Positions 33,309 through 43,067 of a DNA stretch of 64,000 nucleotides are shown in pieces. Location of the stretch: assembly GCF_007856155.1 (NCBI RefSeq), contig NZ_CP042266.1, positions 6,076,001 to 6,140,000 of the forward strand, written 5' to 3'. This DNA comes from Streptomyces qinzhouensis (GTDB lineage: Bacteria > Actinomycetota > Actinomycetes > Streptomycetales > Streptomycetaceae). Within the stretch, counting starts at the first letter, position 1, and every line of letters starts with the position of its first letter. The notes below the pieces were generated by a model. It ran no database searches, was not told the origin of the DNA, and was given only the letters and a program-made list of their open reading frames with translations. The position numbers were made by a program, and so were the translations under genes.

Positions 33309-34279
33309 CGTACGCGCGAAGACGCGCGAGCACGCGGCCGGACGGGCCGGTTCCGGTGGTACGGGACCGGCCCATCGCCCTTGCCCCGGCCCGGCACCAT
33401 CGGCGCGGGCCACCGGTGGCCGTCCCGGCGCTGCGTGCGTCCCGGGCGCGGGCGCCGGGCGGCTCCGGACCGGAGACGGGGGCGTGGGCCGCTGCCTTGG
33501 TGGCCCGTGCCCCGGCCGGCCCGCTCACGCGGAGTGCGCGGGGTCAGGTGGTACGAGGTCGGGCGCCGGCGCCGGGTTCGGCCCGCCCGCCGGGCCGCGG
33601 GCGAGGCAGGGGCGCCGCAACCCCCACCAGTTCAGCGGCGGCCGGCGCCGGCGCATCGGCATCGCCCGCGGGCTCGCGCTGCGCCCGGAGATCGTCGCCG
33701 ACGACGCCCCCCGGGCCGGGGTGACCTCACCTGCGGGCCGCGCACAGGACCGGATAGCCGGTGAGGTGCGATGCGCGCCGATTGCGGTAGTACGTGGTCG
33801 AGGCCCGGCACCGGTCCCAGGCCTGCGCCCGTCCCGTGGCCGCACGAGCGGCGCCCCCCGGGATCCCGCCCTCCCGGAGGCAATCCGTTGTTCCTCCTCG
33901 GCCCGGTGCCTCTTGCAGAGAACCCGTCCCGGGCCCTGCCCTTCCTGGCAGGAACCTGCTGTCCTCGGCCCCCGCGACTGCCGGAGCCGTCGCCCGGCCC
34001 CTGAGCCGTGTTGTCACCATGGCGTCGTCCGCCCGGAGGGCTGCGGGGGAGTACTCGGGACATCCCGGCAACGCCGGGGGCATGCCCCTGGGCTACCGCC
34101 CAGGGGACCCCCCCCGTACCCGAAGGGCACAAGGGGAGAGCGCGCGGGCCGGACCGGATCGTGACGACACGGCCCGGGTCCCCCCGGAGGGAAACCGGCA
34201 GCCGGGCGGGCCCCGGGGGAGCCCCCAGCACTGGGGACCCGCACCCACCCGGGGGAGTCGCGCGCCCTCCCCGGAGGGG
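33309..34279. other. Long gap with a decayed ABC ATPase and G/C-rich hairpins
   Basis: 971 bp. Besides the remnant at 33616-33741 no coding sequence is supported. Around 34090-34115 ccctgggc and gcccaggg form an eight-base stem over tacc. 34190-34250 is rich in runs of C and G. This block appears to be degenerating DNA between the Trk pair and the FtsX transporter. Confidence 0.55.
33616..33741 (+). pseudogene. Remnant of an oligopeptide ABC transporter ATPase (OppF/DppF type)
   Basis: In the frame through 33625 the sequence reads HQFSGGRRRRIGIARGLALR followed by PEIVADDAPRAGV. This is a near-copy of the ABC signature and Walker B region of OppF/DppF ATPases (consensus HxFSGGQRQRIGIARAL, then xVCDEPVSALDV). 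Gln residues have become Arg and the Walker B Glu-Pro is broken. There is no Walker A upstream and the frame soon loses similarity, so only a 40-residue fossil remains. Confidence 0.6.
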
Positions 34280-35281
34280 TTACGTGTCGTCCGGCCATAC
34301 CCCGATGTGGTCCCGCTCCAGCTCCAGCATCACCCGGTCCCGCATCCCCAGCGCCTCCGTGTACTCCGCGGGGAGCTGGAGCCGCCCGGCCCGGTCGAGC
34401 ATCGCGTACTCCCGCGCGACCAGCGACTCCTGACCGGTCGCCGAGTCGACCTCGGTCCGCCGGAGGATCTCCGTCGAGGTACGGCCGTCCCGGATCGCGA
34501 CCGTACGGCGGACCTCCGACGCCACCGTCTGATCATGGGTGACGATCACGACCGTCGTCCCCAGCTCCTCGTTCGCCCGCCGGAACGCCGCGAAGATCTG
34601 CTCCGCCGTATGCGAGTCCAGCTCCCCGGTCGGCTCGTCCGCCAGCAGCACCGACGGCTCGTTCGCCAGCGCCACCGCGATCGCCACCCGCTGCTGCTGG
34701 CCACCCGACATCTGGTGCGGCCGCCGGTCACGGCACTCCGCCACGCCCATCAGACCCAGCAGCAGCTCCACCCGGGCCGTCTTCGCCGCCCGGCCGCGCA
34801 TCTCCCGCGGCCCGTCGCGCCCCCGCAACTGAAGGGGCAGCGCCACGTTCTGCGCCGCCGTCAGATACGGCAGCAGATTCCGCGCCGTCTGCTGCCACAC
34901 GAAGCCGACCACATCCCGGCGGTAGCTCAGCCGCTCCTTCGCGCCCATCGACAGCAGGTCGAAGCCCGCCACGGAAGCCGCGCCCGCGGTCGGCACGTCG
35001 AGGCCCGCGAGTATGTTCATCAGGGTCGACTTCCCGCTGCCCGACGCGCCCACCAGGGCCATCAGCTCGCCCCCGCGGACGAGCAGGTCGAGCCCCTGGA
35101 GGGCCTGCACCTCGACACCGTCCGCGGAGAAGATCCGGACCAGCCGGTCACAGGTGATCAGCGCGTCGTGTCCGTACTCGGGCCCCCCGCGCCGGGCCGT
35201 GACCCGCTCCTCCAATTGCTCCAGCGTGGCCCCGGAGGACGCGGCCGTGGTCGTGCTCGTGGTCGTCGTCGGATCCGTCAT
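34280..35281 (-). CDS. ABC transporter ATPase (MacB/LolD type) with AbrB-like C-terminus
   Basis: A 333-residue ATPase. Walker A GASGSGKST at 78-86, Q-loop near 130, signature MSGGQQQRVA from 191, Walker B VLLADEP before 217 and H-loop His249 are all intact. The last 40 residues (about 290-330; YAMLDRAGRLQLPAEYTEAL, then RVMLELERDHIGVWP) resemble a SpoVT/AbrB swapped-hairpin domain, unusual for a transporter ATPase. Its ATG overlaps the stop of the FtsX-type permease (ATGA), so the two are coupled. LolD/MacB-type ATPases drive mechanical work by FtsX-like permeases in lipoprotein or antibiotic export. Low-complexity Thr-rich residues 5-12 precede the domain. Confidence 0.9.
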   Translation of the reverse strand: MTDPTTTTSTTTAASSGATLEQLEERVTARRGGPEYGHDALITCDRLVRIFSADGVEVQALQGLDLLVRGGELMALVGASGSGKSTLMNILAGLDVPTAGAASVAGFDLLSMGAKERLSYRRDVVGFVWQQTARNLLPYLTAAQNVALPLQLRGRDGPREMRGRAAKTARVELLLGLMGVAECRDRRPHQMSGGQQQRVAIAVALANEPSVLLADEPTGELDSHTAEQIFAAFRRANEELGTTVVIVTHDQTVASEVRRTVAIRDGRTSTEILRRTEVDSATGQESLVAREYAMLDRAGRLQLPAEYTEALGMRDRVMLELERDHIGVWPDDT

Positions 35282-38019
35282 CGTGAATCTCCCACCCTCA
35301 GTTCGGTCGTCGAGCTACGCCGGGTGGTCAGCCAGGCCTGGACCGCGGCCACCCCCGCCGCGAGCACCACCACACCCGCCCCCGGCAGCAGCAGGCTCCA
35401 GGCGTCGACGGTCAGCTCCACCGGCACCCGGGACAGTGCCGTACCGCCCGAGGCGTGCGCCAGCCTGCTCAGGTCCACTCCGGGGGAGAGCACCAGGACC
35501 ACCGCCCACCCCACGAGGACACCCCCGGCACCCGCCAGTACCGACCCCGGCAGATTCTCCAGCACCAGCAGCCTGCGGCCCTGACGCCGGGTCAGCCCCA
35601 TGGTGCGCAGCCTGGCCAGCAGCGCGATCCGCTCCGGAGCGGCCTGGAGCAGCGACAGCAACAGGGCCAGTACGGCGTATCCGGCCGCCGCCGCCACCGC
35701 GACCGCGTAGACCCGCTCGGCCCCGGTCTGCACCGGCGACTCCGCGAACGCGGCCCGCTCCTCGGACCGCAGCGCCACCCGCGCCTCCTGCGCCCGGTCC
35801 GCCTCCCGTACCGCGGCGCGCAACGGGCCACCGGCCACCGAACCACCACTGACCAGCAGGGTCGTCGCGGCCTTCGGGCCGGTCAGCGCGGCCGCGTCGA
35901 CCAGGACGAAATCTCCCTCGGACAGCCCCGGCGTCAGCTCGCGAACGGCCGCCACCCGGACCGTGAGCGCGGCGCTCAGCGGGCCGATGGTCCGCGGCCC
36001 GCTGCCGAGCCGCTCCGCCGCGCCGGGCGAGACGATCACGGGCAGCGGCCCCGCATCCGGTCGGCGCAGCGACTTCGCGGGGAAGCCGCCGAGCCCGGTG
36101 GAGCGGGCCAGCCGCGCGTAGGCAGCCGGCTCGGCGGCCAGCAGCGTCACACCGTGGGCGTCGTCCCCGTCCCGCAGGCTCAGATCCGTCTCCCGGTACA
36201 CCTCCACCACACCCGTCACGCCCGGTAGCTTCCGTACCGTCTCCGCGAGCCCCTTCGGCAGGGCTCCCGCGGACTCCACCCGGGCATCGGCCCCGACCGA
36301 CAGCACCGCCGCCCGGTCCCGGGCCCCTTCGACCCCGGCGAGCACCGAACCCCCGAACGCCGTCGTCACCAGCGCCAGCAGCAGTGCGAGCAGCGGCAGC
36401 ACCGTGGTCGCGGGCGCCCGCCCGGCCCGGGTCAGGGCCAGAAAACCGATCGCGCCCCGCCGCCGGGCGACCGGCCGTGCCACCAGCCGCAGCGGCAGCG
36501 GATACAGCCGTACGAGGGCGAGCGCGGCCACCACCCCCAGCAGGACCGGAGCGGCGCTGACCAACTGGTCCACACCCTGCTCCGCACCGTCGGCGGTACC
36601 GCGCCGGCGCACCGCCACCACGGCTGCCACCGCCAGCACCAGCAGCGTCAGTTCGGCCACCGTACGGCGGCGGGAGGGCCGGGCCCGGACCACATCGTCC
36701 CGGCCGCCGGACGGCCGCGGTCTGCGATGCGCCAGGACGGCCCGCAGCGGCAGCGCGACACAGGCCACGACGGTCACCAGAACCGTCGCCAGCACCGCGG
36801 GCCACAACCGCCCCTCAGGCACCAGAAGCACGGCGAGGGTGCCACCGGCCACCGCGGCGGGCACCGCCGGAACCGCGACCTCCGCGAGCAGCCGGCCCGC
36901 CGTCCCCGGCATCGAACCGCCCCGCGCCCGCAGCAGCGCCAGTTCGGAGCGGCGACGGGAGGCCGCCAGACCACCGGCCGTCAGCAGCACCACCCCGATC
37001 ACCCCGCCGACGCCGAACGCGGCCACCGACACCACGGGTCCGATGGCGCCGCGCAGCTTCGCGTACTCCTCGAAGATCTCGGCGAGCCCGGATATCACCT
37101 GGAGCTCGGGGGAGACTGCCTCCCGCAGTTCGGAGAGGACCGGGCCGTTCTCCACCGCCGCCACCGCGCGCCGGGCCGCGTCGAGGTCATGGGCGCCGAA
37201 GCCGCCCGGGTCGACCGCGACATCCCAGTACGGCTCCGCCTCGTTCTCCAGCGCCAGCAGGGCCGGCGCTGCCTCGGGCGCCAGCAGCAGGGTGCCGTGC
37301 CAGTAAGGCGCCGGCGGCATCCCGTCCGTATAGAGGAGCGTGGGTGTCCGCAGCACCGGCTGCACCGACCAGTAGGACCCGGCGGGGCGCACCGGCTCCA
37401 CGATTCCGGTCACCGCGACCGCCAGCGGCTCCCCGCCACCTCGGGGCACCCGCACCACCGTGCCCACCCGGATGCCGAGCGCCTTCGCGGTCGCCGATGT
37501 CACCACGGCCTCGGCGGCCGGATCGTAGGGCGCGGCCGCCCGGGGCTTCGGCAGCCGTCCGGAGCGTACGGCCGCGTGCTCGGCCAGCCCGGCGGGGGCG
37601 GCGAGCGTGAACGCCGGAGTCCCGCCGTCCAGTTCGGTCAGCCCGGGCGCCTGCCCCCGCATCGGCCGCTGGGTCCGCACCCCGTACGACGATTCCCGCG
37701 GGTCCGCGCGGAGCGGCTCGGGCAGGGTCCGTACGATCCGCCGCTGGCGCTCCGTCATCTCCCGCGGGCTCACGGCCTTCCGCAGCGCCGGATCCGCCGG
37801 GTCGTACGCCGGCTCAGGCGCGGCCGTGAACCGGAGCGCGCTCTGGTCGGCCACGGCGACACCGAGCTCATGGCGCAGCCCCTCGCCCTCGTACGCGTCG
37901 ACCGCGCGGGGGAAGGCCGCGCAGAGGAACGCGGTGATGCCGACGAGCACGAAGAGCGCGACGGCGGGCACCGGCGCGGTCCGCAACCGGGTCCGCACCC
38001 AGGGCGCGACAGCCCTCAC
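35278..38019 (-). CDS. FtsX-like ABC transporter permease
   Basis: About 913 residues. An N-terminal membrane helix (PVPAVALFVLVGITAFLC) is followed by a large extracytoplasmic domain (to about 330), then a helical block beginning IGPVVSVAAFGVGGVIGVVL, and a final FtsX domain (GYAVLALLLSLLQAAPERIA onwards) ending in a helix pair. This is the duplicated FtsX plan of Streptomyces macrolide-export-like permeases. The GTG at 38019 (VRAVAPWVRT) is preferred since the frame upstream is Gly/Arg filler; nearby GTGs are possible. Coupled to the ATPase gene. Confidence 0.85.
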   Translation of the reverse strand: MRAVAPWVRTRLRTAPVPAVALFVLVGITAFLCAAFPRAVDAYEGEGLRHELGVAVADQSALRFTAAPEPAYDPADPALRKAVSPREMTERQRRIVRTLPEPLRADPRESSYGVRTQRPMRGQAPGLTELDGGTPAFTLAAPAGLAEHAAVRSGRLPKPRAAAPYDPAAEAVVTSATAKALGIRVGTVVRVPRGGGEPLAVAVTGIVEPVRPAGSYWSVQPVLRTPTLLYTDGMPPAPYWHGTLLLAPEAAPALLALENEAEPYWDVAVDPGGFGAHDLDAARRAVAAVENGPVLSELREAVSPELQVISGLAEIFEEYAKLRGAIGPVVSVAAFGVGGVIGVVLLTAGGLAASRRRSELALLRARGGSMPGTAGRLLAEVAVPAVPAAVAGGTLAVLLVPEGRLWPAVLATVLVTVVACVALPLRAVLAHRRPRPSGGRDDVVRARPSRRRTVAELTLLVLAVAAVVAVRRRGTADGAEQGVDQLVSAAPVLLGVVAALALVRLYPLPLRLVARPVARRRGAIGFLALTRAGRAPATTVLPLLALLLALVTTAFGGSVLAGVEGARDRAAVLSVGADARVESAGALPKGLAETVRKLPGVTGVVEVYRETDLSLRDGDDAHGVTLLAAEPAAYARLARSTGLGGFPAKSLRRPDAGPLPVIVSPGAAERLGSGPRTIGPLSAALTVRVAAVRELTPGLSEGDFVLVDAAALTGPKAATTLLVSGGSVAGGPLRAAVREADRAQEARVALRSEERAAFAESPVQTGAERVYAVAVAAAAGYAVLALLLSLLQAAPERIALLARLRTMGLTRRQGRRLLVLENLPGSVLAGAGGVLVGWAVVLVLSPGVDLSRLAHASGGTALSRVPVELTVDAWSLLLPGAGVVVLAAGVAAVQAWLTTRRSSTTELRVGDSR

Positions 38020-38203
38020 CACGCCCACCACCCCCGGACGACCGCCGTACGGTACGACGCCGGCCGCCCGGCCGCCGCCCCGCACCGGAAACGGCGCCCG
38101 GGCGCACCGAACGGCGCCCGGGGCGCGGAATCCGCCGTATACCCGCTCCGCCCGCTCGGGCCCGCGCCCCGGGACCGCCGTTCCGTCACCGTCGCACTCA
38201 CCC

Positions 38204-41200
38204 TCACTCGCCTCCTTGCACCCGCAGCGCCGCCGCCGGTTCGGTTCTTCGCAGCATCAGGGCGGCCACGATCAGTACGGGGGCCGCCGCGACACCCACC
38301 AGCAGCAGGACCACCCGGCCCACGGGAAGTTCCACCAGCACCTCGGGGACGGGCCTCGCCGCCCCGCCGGTCAGCACGATCAGCGGGACGACGGCCCGGG
38401 TGAGCACCGTGCCGATGCCGGCCCCGATCAGCAGCCCCAGACCGATCAGCAGGGACTGCTCGACGGCCAGCAGCCGGGCGGGCAGCCGCCGGGGCGCGCC
38501 CAGCGCCCGCAGCACCGCGAACTCCGACGAACGCTCCCGCAGCGCCCCCACCGTGCCCACCGCGAAGCCGACCGCCGCCAGCAGCGCGGCCACCGCCGCG
38601 GTTGCCAGCAGCGCCGACTGCGGGCCCGCGCCGAGCGGGTCCTCGTGCAGCCCCCTGGCGATCTCGTCCCGTACCAGAATCTGCGAGGGGTCCACCTCGG
38701 CCCGGTCGCGCAGCGCCGCCGCGAGCTGCGCCGCCTGCCGCGGCGCGGTGAACAGCCACCACTCACCGGGAGGGAAGGAGGCGTCGGGCCGTTCGGCGAG
38801 CACCCGGTTGACCGCGCGGAGATCGAGCAGCAGGGCACCGCCGTCGAGTTCGGGCCGGGCGGCCGCGGGGTCGGCCGAACCGGGCCCGGTCGTCGGTACG
38901 GCCTCCAGCACCCCGGCGATCCGGACGGTGATGTCACCGCCCTGCATCGGCACCTGGATCCGCGACCCGACCTTCGCGTCCCCGGCGGCCAGGAACGCCT
39001 TGGTCGCCAGCGCGAGCGGCTGCGGCGCCGGCGGGCGTACGGCAGTGACCCGGACCGTGACCGAACGCGCCGGGCCCCAGCCGTCCCCGTACTCCGCCGT
39101 CCCCGTGTGGTAGCGGAGATCGACCGGCGCGCCCGGCCCCGCGGTCACCTTGGTGACGGCGGGACGCACGGCGGCCGGGTCCGCGTCGGCCGTACCGGCG
39201 GTGGCCGTGGCCCGCCAGGACAGCCCCTCGGGCACGGCGACCGGCCGCGCGGTCCCGTCAGGACCGATCGACCGAAGTGCGCCGACGGTCAGCCTCTTGG
39301 CCGCGATCCGGTCCGGGAAGCCCTCCTCGTCGAACTCGACCGCGGTCAGCGCCAGCGGCCCCGCGGGTCGGCCGACGGGCGCCTCCGCGGCCTTCGCGAG
39401 ATCCAGCACCACCCGGTGCCGTTTGCCGTCGGGGAGCAGATTGCCGAGCGGGAGGCGGTACGGGACGCCGTAACGGTCCTCCACGGTGACCGAGGCGGAC
39501 AACCCCCGCTCCCCGTAGGTGTCGGCGTCCAGGGCCGCGGTGCCGTACGGCCCGTCATAGGCCCCGCCCAGGGTGATGTCCAGTTCCAGTCGCCGGGTGT
39601 CGCCGGGCAGTACCACCCCGGCGCGCGGCTCGTCGCGCGGTCGCAGGGCCGCCAGCGAACGGTACGGATCCCCGCCCTCCGCGAGATCGCGCCGCAGCCG
39701 GAGTCCGCCCCCGGCGGCGCCGTCGTCGCGTGCCGCCCGCCGGGTGTCCAGGGCCAGGACGGTCGCCTGCCGCCCACCGGTCAGGGCCATCGACTGCCGG
39801 GCGGCGGGGACGGCGGTACGGAGCCCCGGCATCCCGTCGTACGCCCCGCCCTGCCCGAACGGGACCGTGGCCCCGCCGAGCACCCGCACCGGGGCGCCCG
39901 CCCGGAAGTCCGCCTGATCGTCCTGCGAACGGTCCCACGAAGCGCTCTGACCTATCGCCAGCATGCCCAGCGCGACCGCCAGCACCAGCAGCAGCGCCGG
40001 GCCGGCACCGCGCGCCGGGCGGCGGCTGAGCTGCCACCCCGCGAGCGCCGATGTGAGGCCCCGGCCACGGACCGCCCGCCGTTCGGCGAGCCGCGCCGCG
40101 GGCGGCAGCAGCCGAAGCGTCAGTACGGTCCCGGCCAGCAGCGCCAGCGCCGGAGCCACCACCAGCAGCGGATCGATGCCCAGATCACCGCCGCGGTCGC
40201 CGCTCAGCGCCCCGCTGCCGGACGTCCGCCGCTCCAACTGCCAGTACGCCACCCCGGCGACCGCGACCAGCGCGATATCGGCGCCCGCCCGCACCGGGGC
40301 GGGCAGCGTGCCGGCCCGCCCCCGGGACCGGCGGGCCGCCCCGATCGCCGGGGCCACCACCGCCACCGCGCAGGCCAGTGCCACCACCGCGCCCACCAGC
40401 CAGACCGAGGCCGTCGGCGCGGTGTCCACCCGCAGCCCGATCCTGGCCAGCGGCCCCTGGCCCGCGAGCAGCGCGGTCAGCGGCCCGGCGAGCAGCGGGG
40501 CACACACCACGGCCGGGAGGGCGAGGAACAGCGCCTCCAGCGCCGACAGGGCGGCGATCCGGCGCCTCGACGCGCCGCGCGCCAGCAGGAACCGGGTCTC
40601 GCTCTCCCGCTCCGTACTCAGCAGCCGGGCCACCAGCAGCAGCGCGTACCCGGCGAGCAGTACGAGCTGAAGCGAGACGATCAGCAGTGTCGCCCGGGCG
40701 ACCAGCAGCGCCCGCTCCATCCGGTCGAGGATCTCCGGCAGCGAGGTCTTCGCGACCACCCCGCCCTTGAGACCGGGCTGCGCGGAGAGCTGCTTCTGGC
40801 TCTGCCGCACGGACGAGCGGAGCGCGTCGATCCGGTCGGCTTCCAGGGCGCCGAAGTCGGCGGTCGCCAGCCATGACAGACCGCCCTTCGCGATCCGCTC
40901 CGAGGCGAACGCCCGGGGGTCGGCGAGCAATGGTCCGTAGGTGGTGAACACATCCGCGCGCACACTGCGCCCGCGCAGTTCGTCCAACTGCCAGTACGGA
41001 TCGTGACGGTCGTTGATCCGGTAGACCCCGGCCACCCGGATCTGCACCGCCGGTCCGCCGAGCCGGCTGGCGAGGGTCAGCACCCGCGGCCCGGCGGTCA
41101 GCTTCAGGGCCCGCGCGGCCGCCTCCGGCAGCGCGACCTCGACCACCGGTCCCGCGGCCTTCGGCGCGGGCCAGGCGCCCGAGGCCAGCCTCACCTTGGA

Positions 41201-41581
41201 GCGGTCCACGACCGCCAGCATGGTCAGATCCGGTTCGCCCTGGCGGGCGGCGGGCGGCTGGAGCGCCCGGGGGAGGGAGTACGGCGCCGAGCGCTCGAAC
41301 GGCCGCAGGGTGACGGGCAGCCCGTCGAAGGCCCGCTCCGACCCCCGCCGCGCGCCCTCCGCGGCGGCGTCCCGGTCGGCGGCGGAATCCTCCGAGGTGA
41401 TGATCAGCGAGGCGGCGGCCGCGTCCCGGGACTGGAGCGCATGGCGCAGTCCGGCGTCCCCGACGGAACCGGCGAAGGCGGTGAGCGCGGCCAGCACCGA
41501 AGCGGTGAGCAGCACAGCGAGCAGCACGGCGGACAGCAACAGCAGATGCCCGCGCGCGCGGTGGAACAGAAACGCCGTCAC
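38204..41581 (-). CDS. FtsX-like ABC transporter permease, first gene of the system
   Basis: 1125 residues. MTAFLFHRARGHLLLLSAVL begins a cytoplasmic-to-membrane helix; an extracytoplasmic domain occupies about 40-270; the first FtsX helix block starts near LLIVSLQLVLLAGYALLL; a second large extracytoplasmic part follows, and the C-terminal FtsX domain begins LLATAAVAALLAAVGFAVG. With the second permease it would form a heterodimer driven by the ATPase at 34280-35281. 184 bp separate it from the second permease, longer than needed for coupling. Confidence 0.88.
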   Translation of the reverse strand: MTAFLFHRARGHLLLLSAVLLAVLLTASVLAALTAFAGSVGDAGLRHALQSRDAAAASLIITSEDSAADRDAAAEGARRGSERAFDGLPVTLRPFERSAPYSLPRALQPPAARQGEPDLTMLAVVDRSKVRLASGAWPAPKAAGPVVEVALPEAAARALKLTAGPRVLTLASRLGGPAVQIRVAGVYRINDRHDPYWQLDELRGRSVRADVFTTYGPLLADPRAFASERIAKGGLSWLATADFGALEADRIDALRSSVRQSQKQLSAQPGLKGGVVAKTSLPEILDRMERALLVARATLLIVSLQLVLLAGYALLLVARLLSTERESETRFLLARGASRRRIAALSALEALFLALPAVVCAPLLAGPLTALLAGQGPLARIGLRVDTAPTASVWLVGAVVALACAVAVVAPAIGAARRSRGRAGTLPAPVRAGADIALVAVAGVAYWQLERRTSGSGALSGDRGGDLGIDPLLVVAPALALLAGTVLTLRLLPPAARLAERRAVRGRGLTSALAGWQLSRRPARGAGPALLLVLAVALGMLAIGQSASWDRSQDDQADFRAGAPVRVLGGATVPFGQGGAYDGMPGLRTAVPAARQSMALTGGRQATVLALDTRRAARDDGAAGGGLRLRRDLAEGGDPYRSLAALRPRDEPRAGVVLPGDTRRLELDITLGGAYDGPYGTAALDADTYGERGLSASVTVEDRYGVPYRLPLGNLLPDGKRHRVVLDLAKAAEAPVGRPAGPLALTAVEFDEEGFPDRIAAKRLTVGALRSIGPDGTARPVAVPEGLSWRATATAGTADADPAAVRPAVTKVTAGPGAPVDLRYHTGTAEYGDGWGPARSVTVRVTAVRPPAPQPLALATKAFLAAGDAKVGSRIQVPMQGGDITVRIAGVLEAVPTTGPGSADPAAARPELDGGALLLDLRAVNRVLAERPDASFPPGEWWLFTAPRQAAQLAAALRDRAEVDPSQILVRDEIARGLHEDPLGAGPQSALLATAAVAALLAAVGFAVGTVGALRERSSEFAVLRALGAPRRLPARLLAVEQSLLIGLGLLIGAGIGTVLTRAVVPLIVLTGGAARPVPEVLVELPVGRVVLLLVGVAAAPVLIVAALMLRRTEPAAALRVQGGE

Positions 41582-41729
41582 CGGTCATCCCCCTGTGGCC
41601 CTGGACGGGCACCCCCGAAACAACTTTCGAACCGGGATCGTTGCAGAGGGCACCGGGCGAGAGCACGTTCCGGCCCGGGAGTTGATCAGATCGTGACCGT
41701 CGGGGGAAGCGTTTTCCGGAAGCGCTTGC

Positions 41730-42566
41730 TCAGTTCTCGCCGGGTGCGGCGGCCCGGGCGGCCTTGCGCTCCGCCTCGGCCCGCTCCTCCGCCTCCATCT
41801 CCGCGAACACGTCGATCGGCGGCGGTGCCTTGGCCAGGAAGACCCAGGTCAGATAGACGGCCAGCAGGAACGGTGGGATCTTGAGCGCCACCAGAACCCA
41901 GCCCAGCTCCTTCGTATCGGCCCACCAGTAGAGCGGAAAGAGGATCGCGCACTTGGCGAGCAGGATCGCCCCCCAGGCGTAGCTGGCCTTGGTGTACGCC
42001 TTCTTGCGGCCGGGGTTACGGGTCCGCCAGGACATGTTCTCCTTGAACACGGGGCCCAGCATCAGCCCGATCAGCGGCACTCCCGCCGCCGCGGTCCCGA
42101 CGTACGCCACCCCGAGACCGAGGGTGTACAGCATGCCCGGCAGATAGAAGTCCTTCGCATTGCCGGTCATCATCGCGAAGACCACGCCGAAGGCGACGCC
42201 GAAGACCCCGCTGAACGCGTGCTTGACCGTGCCCTTGAGGACCAGCCGGGCGGCGACCAGCACCAGCGCGACCGCCAGCGCGGCGATCGCGGAGGCGTGG
42301 AGATTCTGGTTGATCGTGTAGACGGTGACGAACAGCAGACCGGGGACGACCGTCTCCACCATGCCGCGGATGCCGCCGAAGGCATCGAAGAGGGCGGCTT
42401 CGGTGACCGCCCTGACATCGGCCGGGTCGGGGGCGACGGCACCCGCCGGGGCTCCGTCCGGACCCCGCTCGCCGGGCACCGGCGAGCCCGCGGCGGCCGG
42501 GTCCGAAGAGTCCGAAGAAGGCACAGAGGGGGGTGGGGTGGTGGTCGGCTTGTCGAAAGACGTCAC
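41730..42566 (-). CDS. DUF3159 integral membrane protein
   Basis: A 278-residue membrane protein. After a Pro/Ser-rich cytoplasmic head of about 60 residues, a short amphipathic region (ALFDAFGGIRGMVETVVPGL) leads to about six membrane helices (VTVYTINQNLHASAIAALAV, GVAFGVVFAMMTG, LYTLGLGVAYVG and later ones). The pattern is that of the actinobacterial DUF3159 family, related in layout to septation protein A/intracellular-septation-type membrane proteins. Function unknown. It begins four bases after the OB-fold gene ends and shares its operon. Confidence 0.87.
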   Translation of the reverse strand: MTSFDKPTTTPPPSVPSSDSSDPAAAGSPVPGERGPDGAPAGAVAPDPADVRAVTEAALFDAFGGIRGMVETVVPGLLFVTVYTINQNLHASAIAALAVALVLVAARLVLKGTVKHAFSGVFGVAFGVVFAMMTGNAKDFYLPGMLYTLGLGVAYVGTAAAGVPLIGLMLGPVFKENMSWRTRNPGRKKAYTKASYAWGAILLAKCAILFPLYWWADTKELGWVLVALKIPPFLLAVYLTWVFLAKAPPPIDVFAEMEAEERAEAERKAARAAAPGEN

Positions 42567-42569
42567 CGG

Positions 42570-43016
42570 CTACTCCTGTCCGAGCGGTCGGAGTTCGTAT
42601 TTGGGGTTGAACAGCACACGGCGGCCGTGGCTCATGGAGATCCGGCCCGAGGCTATGAGTCTGCGGCCCGGCTCGATGCCCACGATGGACCGGCGGCCGA
42701 GCCAGACGATGTCCAGCGGAGCCGTGCCGTCGAACAACTCGGCCTCCAGGGCGGGCACCCCGGCTCTGGGACGCAGGGTCACCGTCCGCAACGTACCAGT
42801 CACGCGGACGATCTGGCGATCCGTGCATTCGGCGATCCGGGTGCACCCCGACACCTGTGCGTCCTCCCGCAGCTCCGCCGACTCCAGGTCCTGGCGCGAG
42901 CTGGCCAGGCGGTCGAACATACGGCGGAGACGACCGGCCGGCTTCGGGTCCGGACCGGCTGGTCCGGACCCGAAGCCGGAACCGCTGCCGGACGTCCCGG
43001 AGGGAGGTGCGCTCAT
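42570..43016 (-). CDS. OB-fold nucleic-acid-binding-type protein
   Basis: A 148-residue protein. A Gly/Ser/Pro head of about 28 residues precedes an OB-fold: RIAECTDRQIVRVTGTLRTV, then ALEAELFDGTAPLDIVWLGR and IEPGRRLIASGRISMS. Streptomyces homologues are known as RecG-wedge-like or OB-fold nucleic acid binding proteins of unknown role. A 17-bp inverted repeat sits in the coding sequence of the head. Operonic with DUF3159. Confidence 0.85.
   Translation of the reverse strand: MSAPPSGTSGSGSGFGSGPAGPDPKPAGRLRRMFDRLASSRQDLESAELREDAQVSGCTRIAECTDRQIVRVTGTLRTVTLRPRAGVPALEAELFDGTAPLDIVWLGRRSIVGIEPGRRLIASGRISMSHGRRVLFNPKYELRPLGQE
42940..42977. repeat. 17-bp inverted repeat inside the OB-fold gene
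   Basis: Arms at 42940-42956 and 42961-42977 are perfectly complementary around ggct. It encodes a Gly-Ser-Gly-Pro head of the OB-fold protein, so it could be a transcript hairpin near the 5' end. Confidence 0.6.
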
Positions 43017-43067
43017 GCAGCAAGCGTACCGGCCTCGGTCGGTTCACCACCCGGCACGGCAAGGGGC

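Noticed and set aside
37607..40876. 1089-codon plus-strand open frame opposite the FtsX permeases
   Set aside because: Antisense shadow of two permeases; composition (Arg, Gly, Pro, Gln) and lack of hydrophobic helices or motifs show it is not a protein gene.
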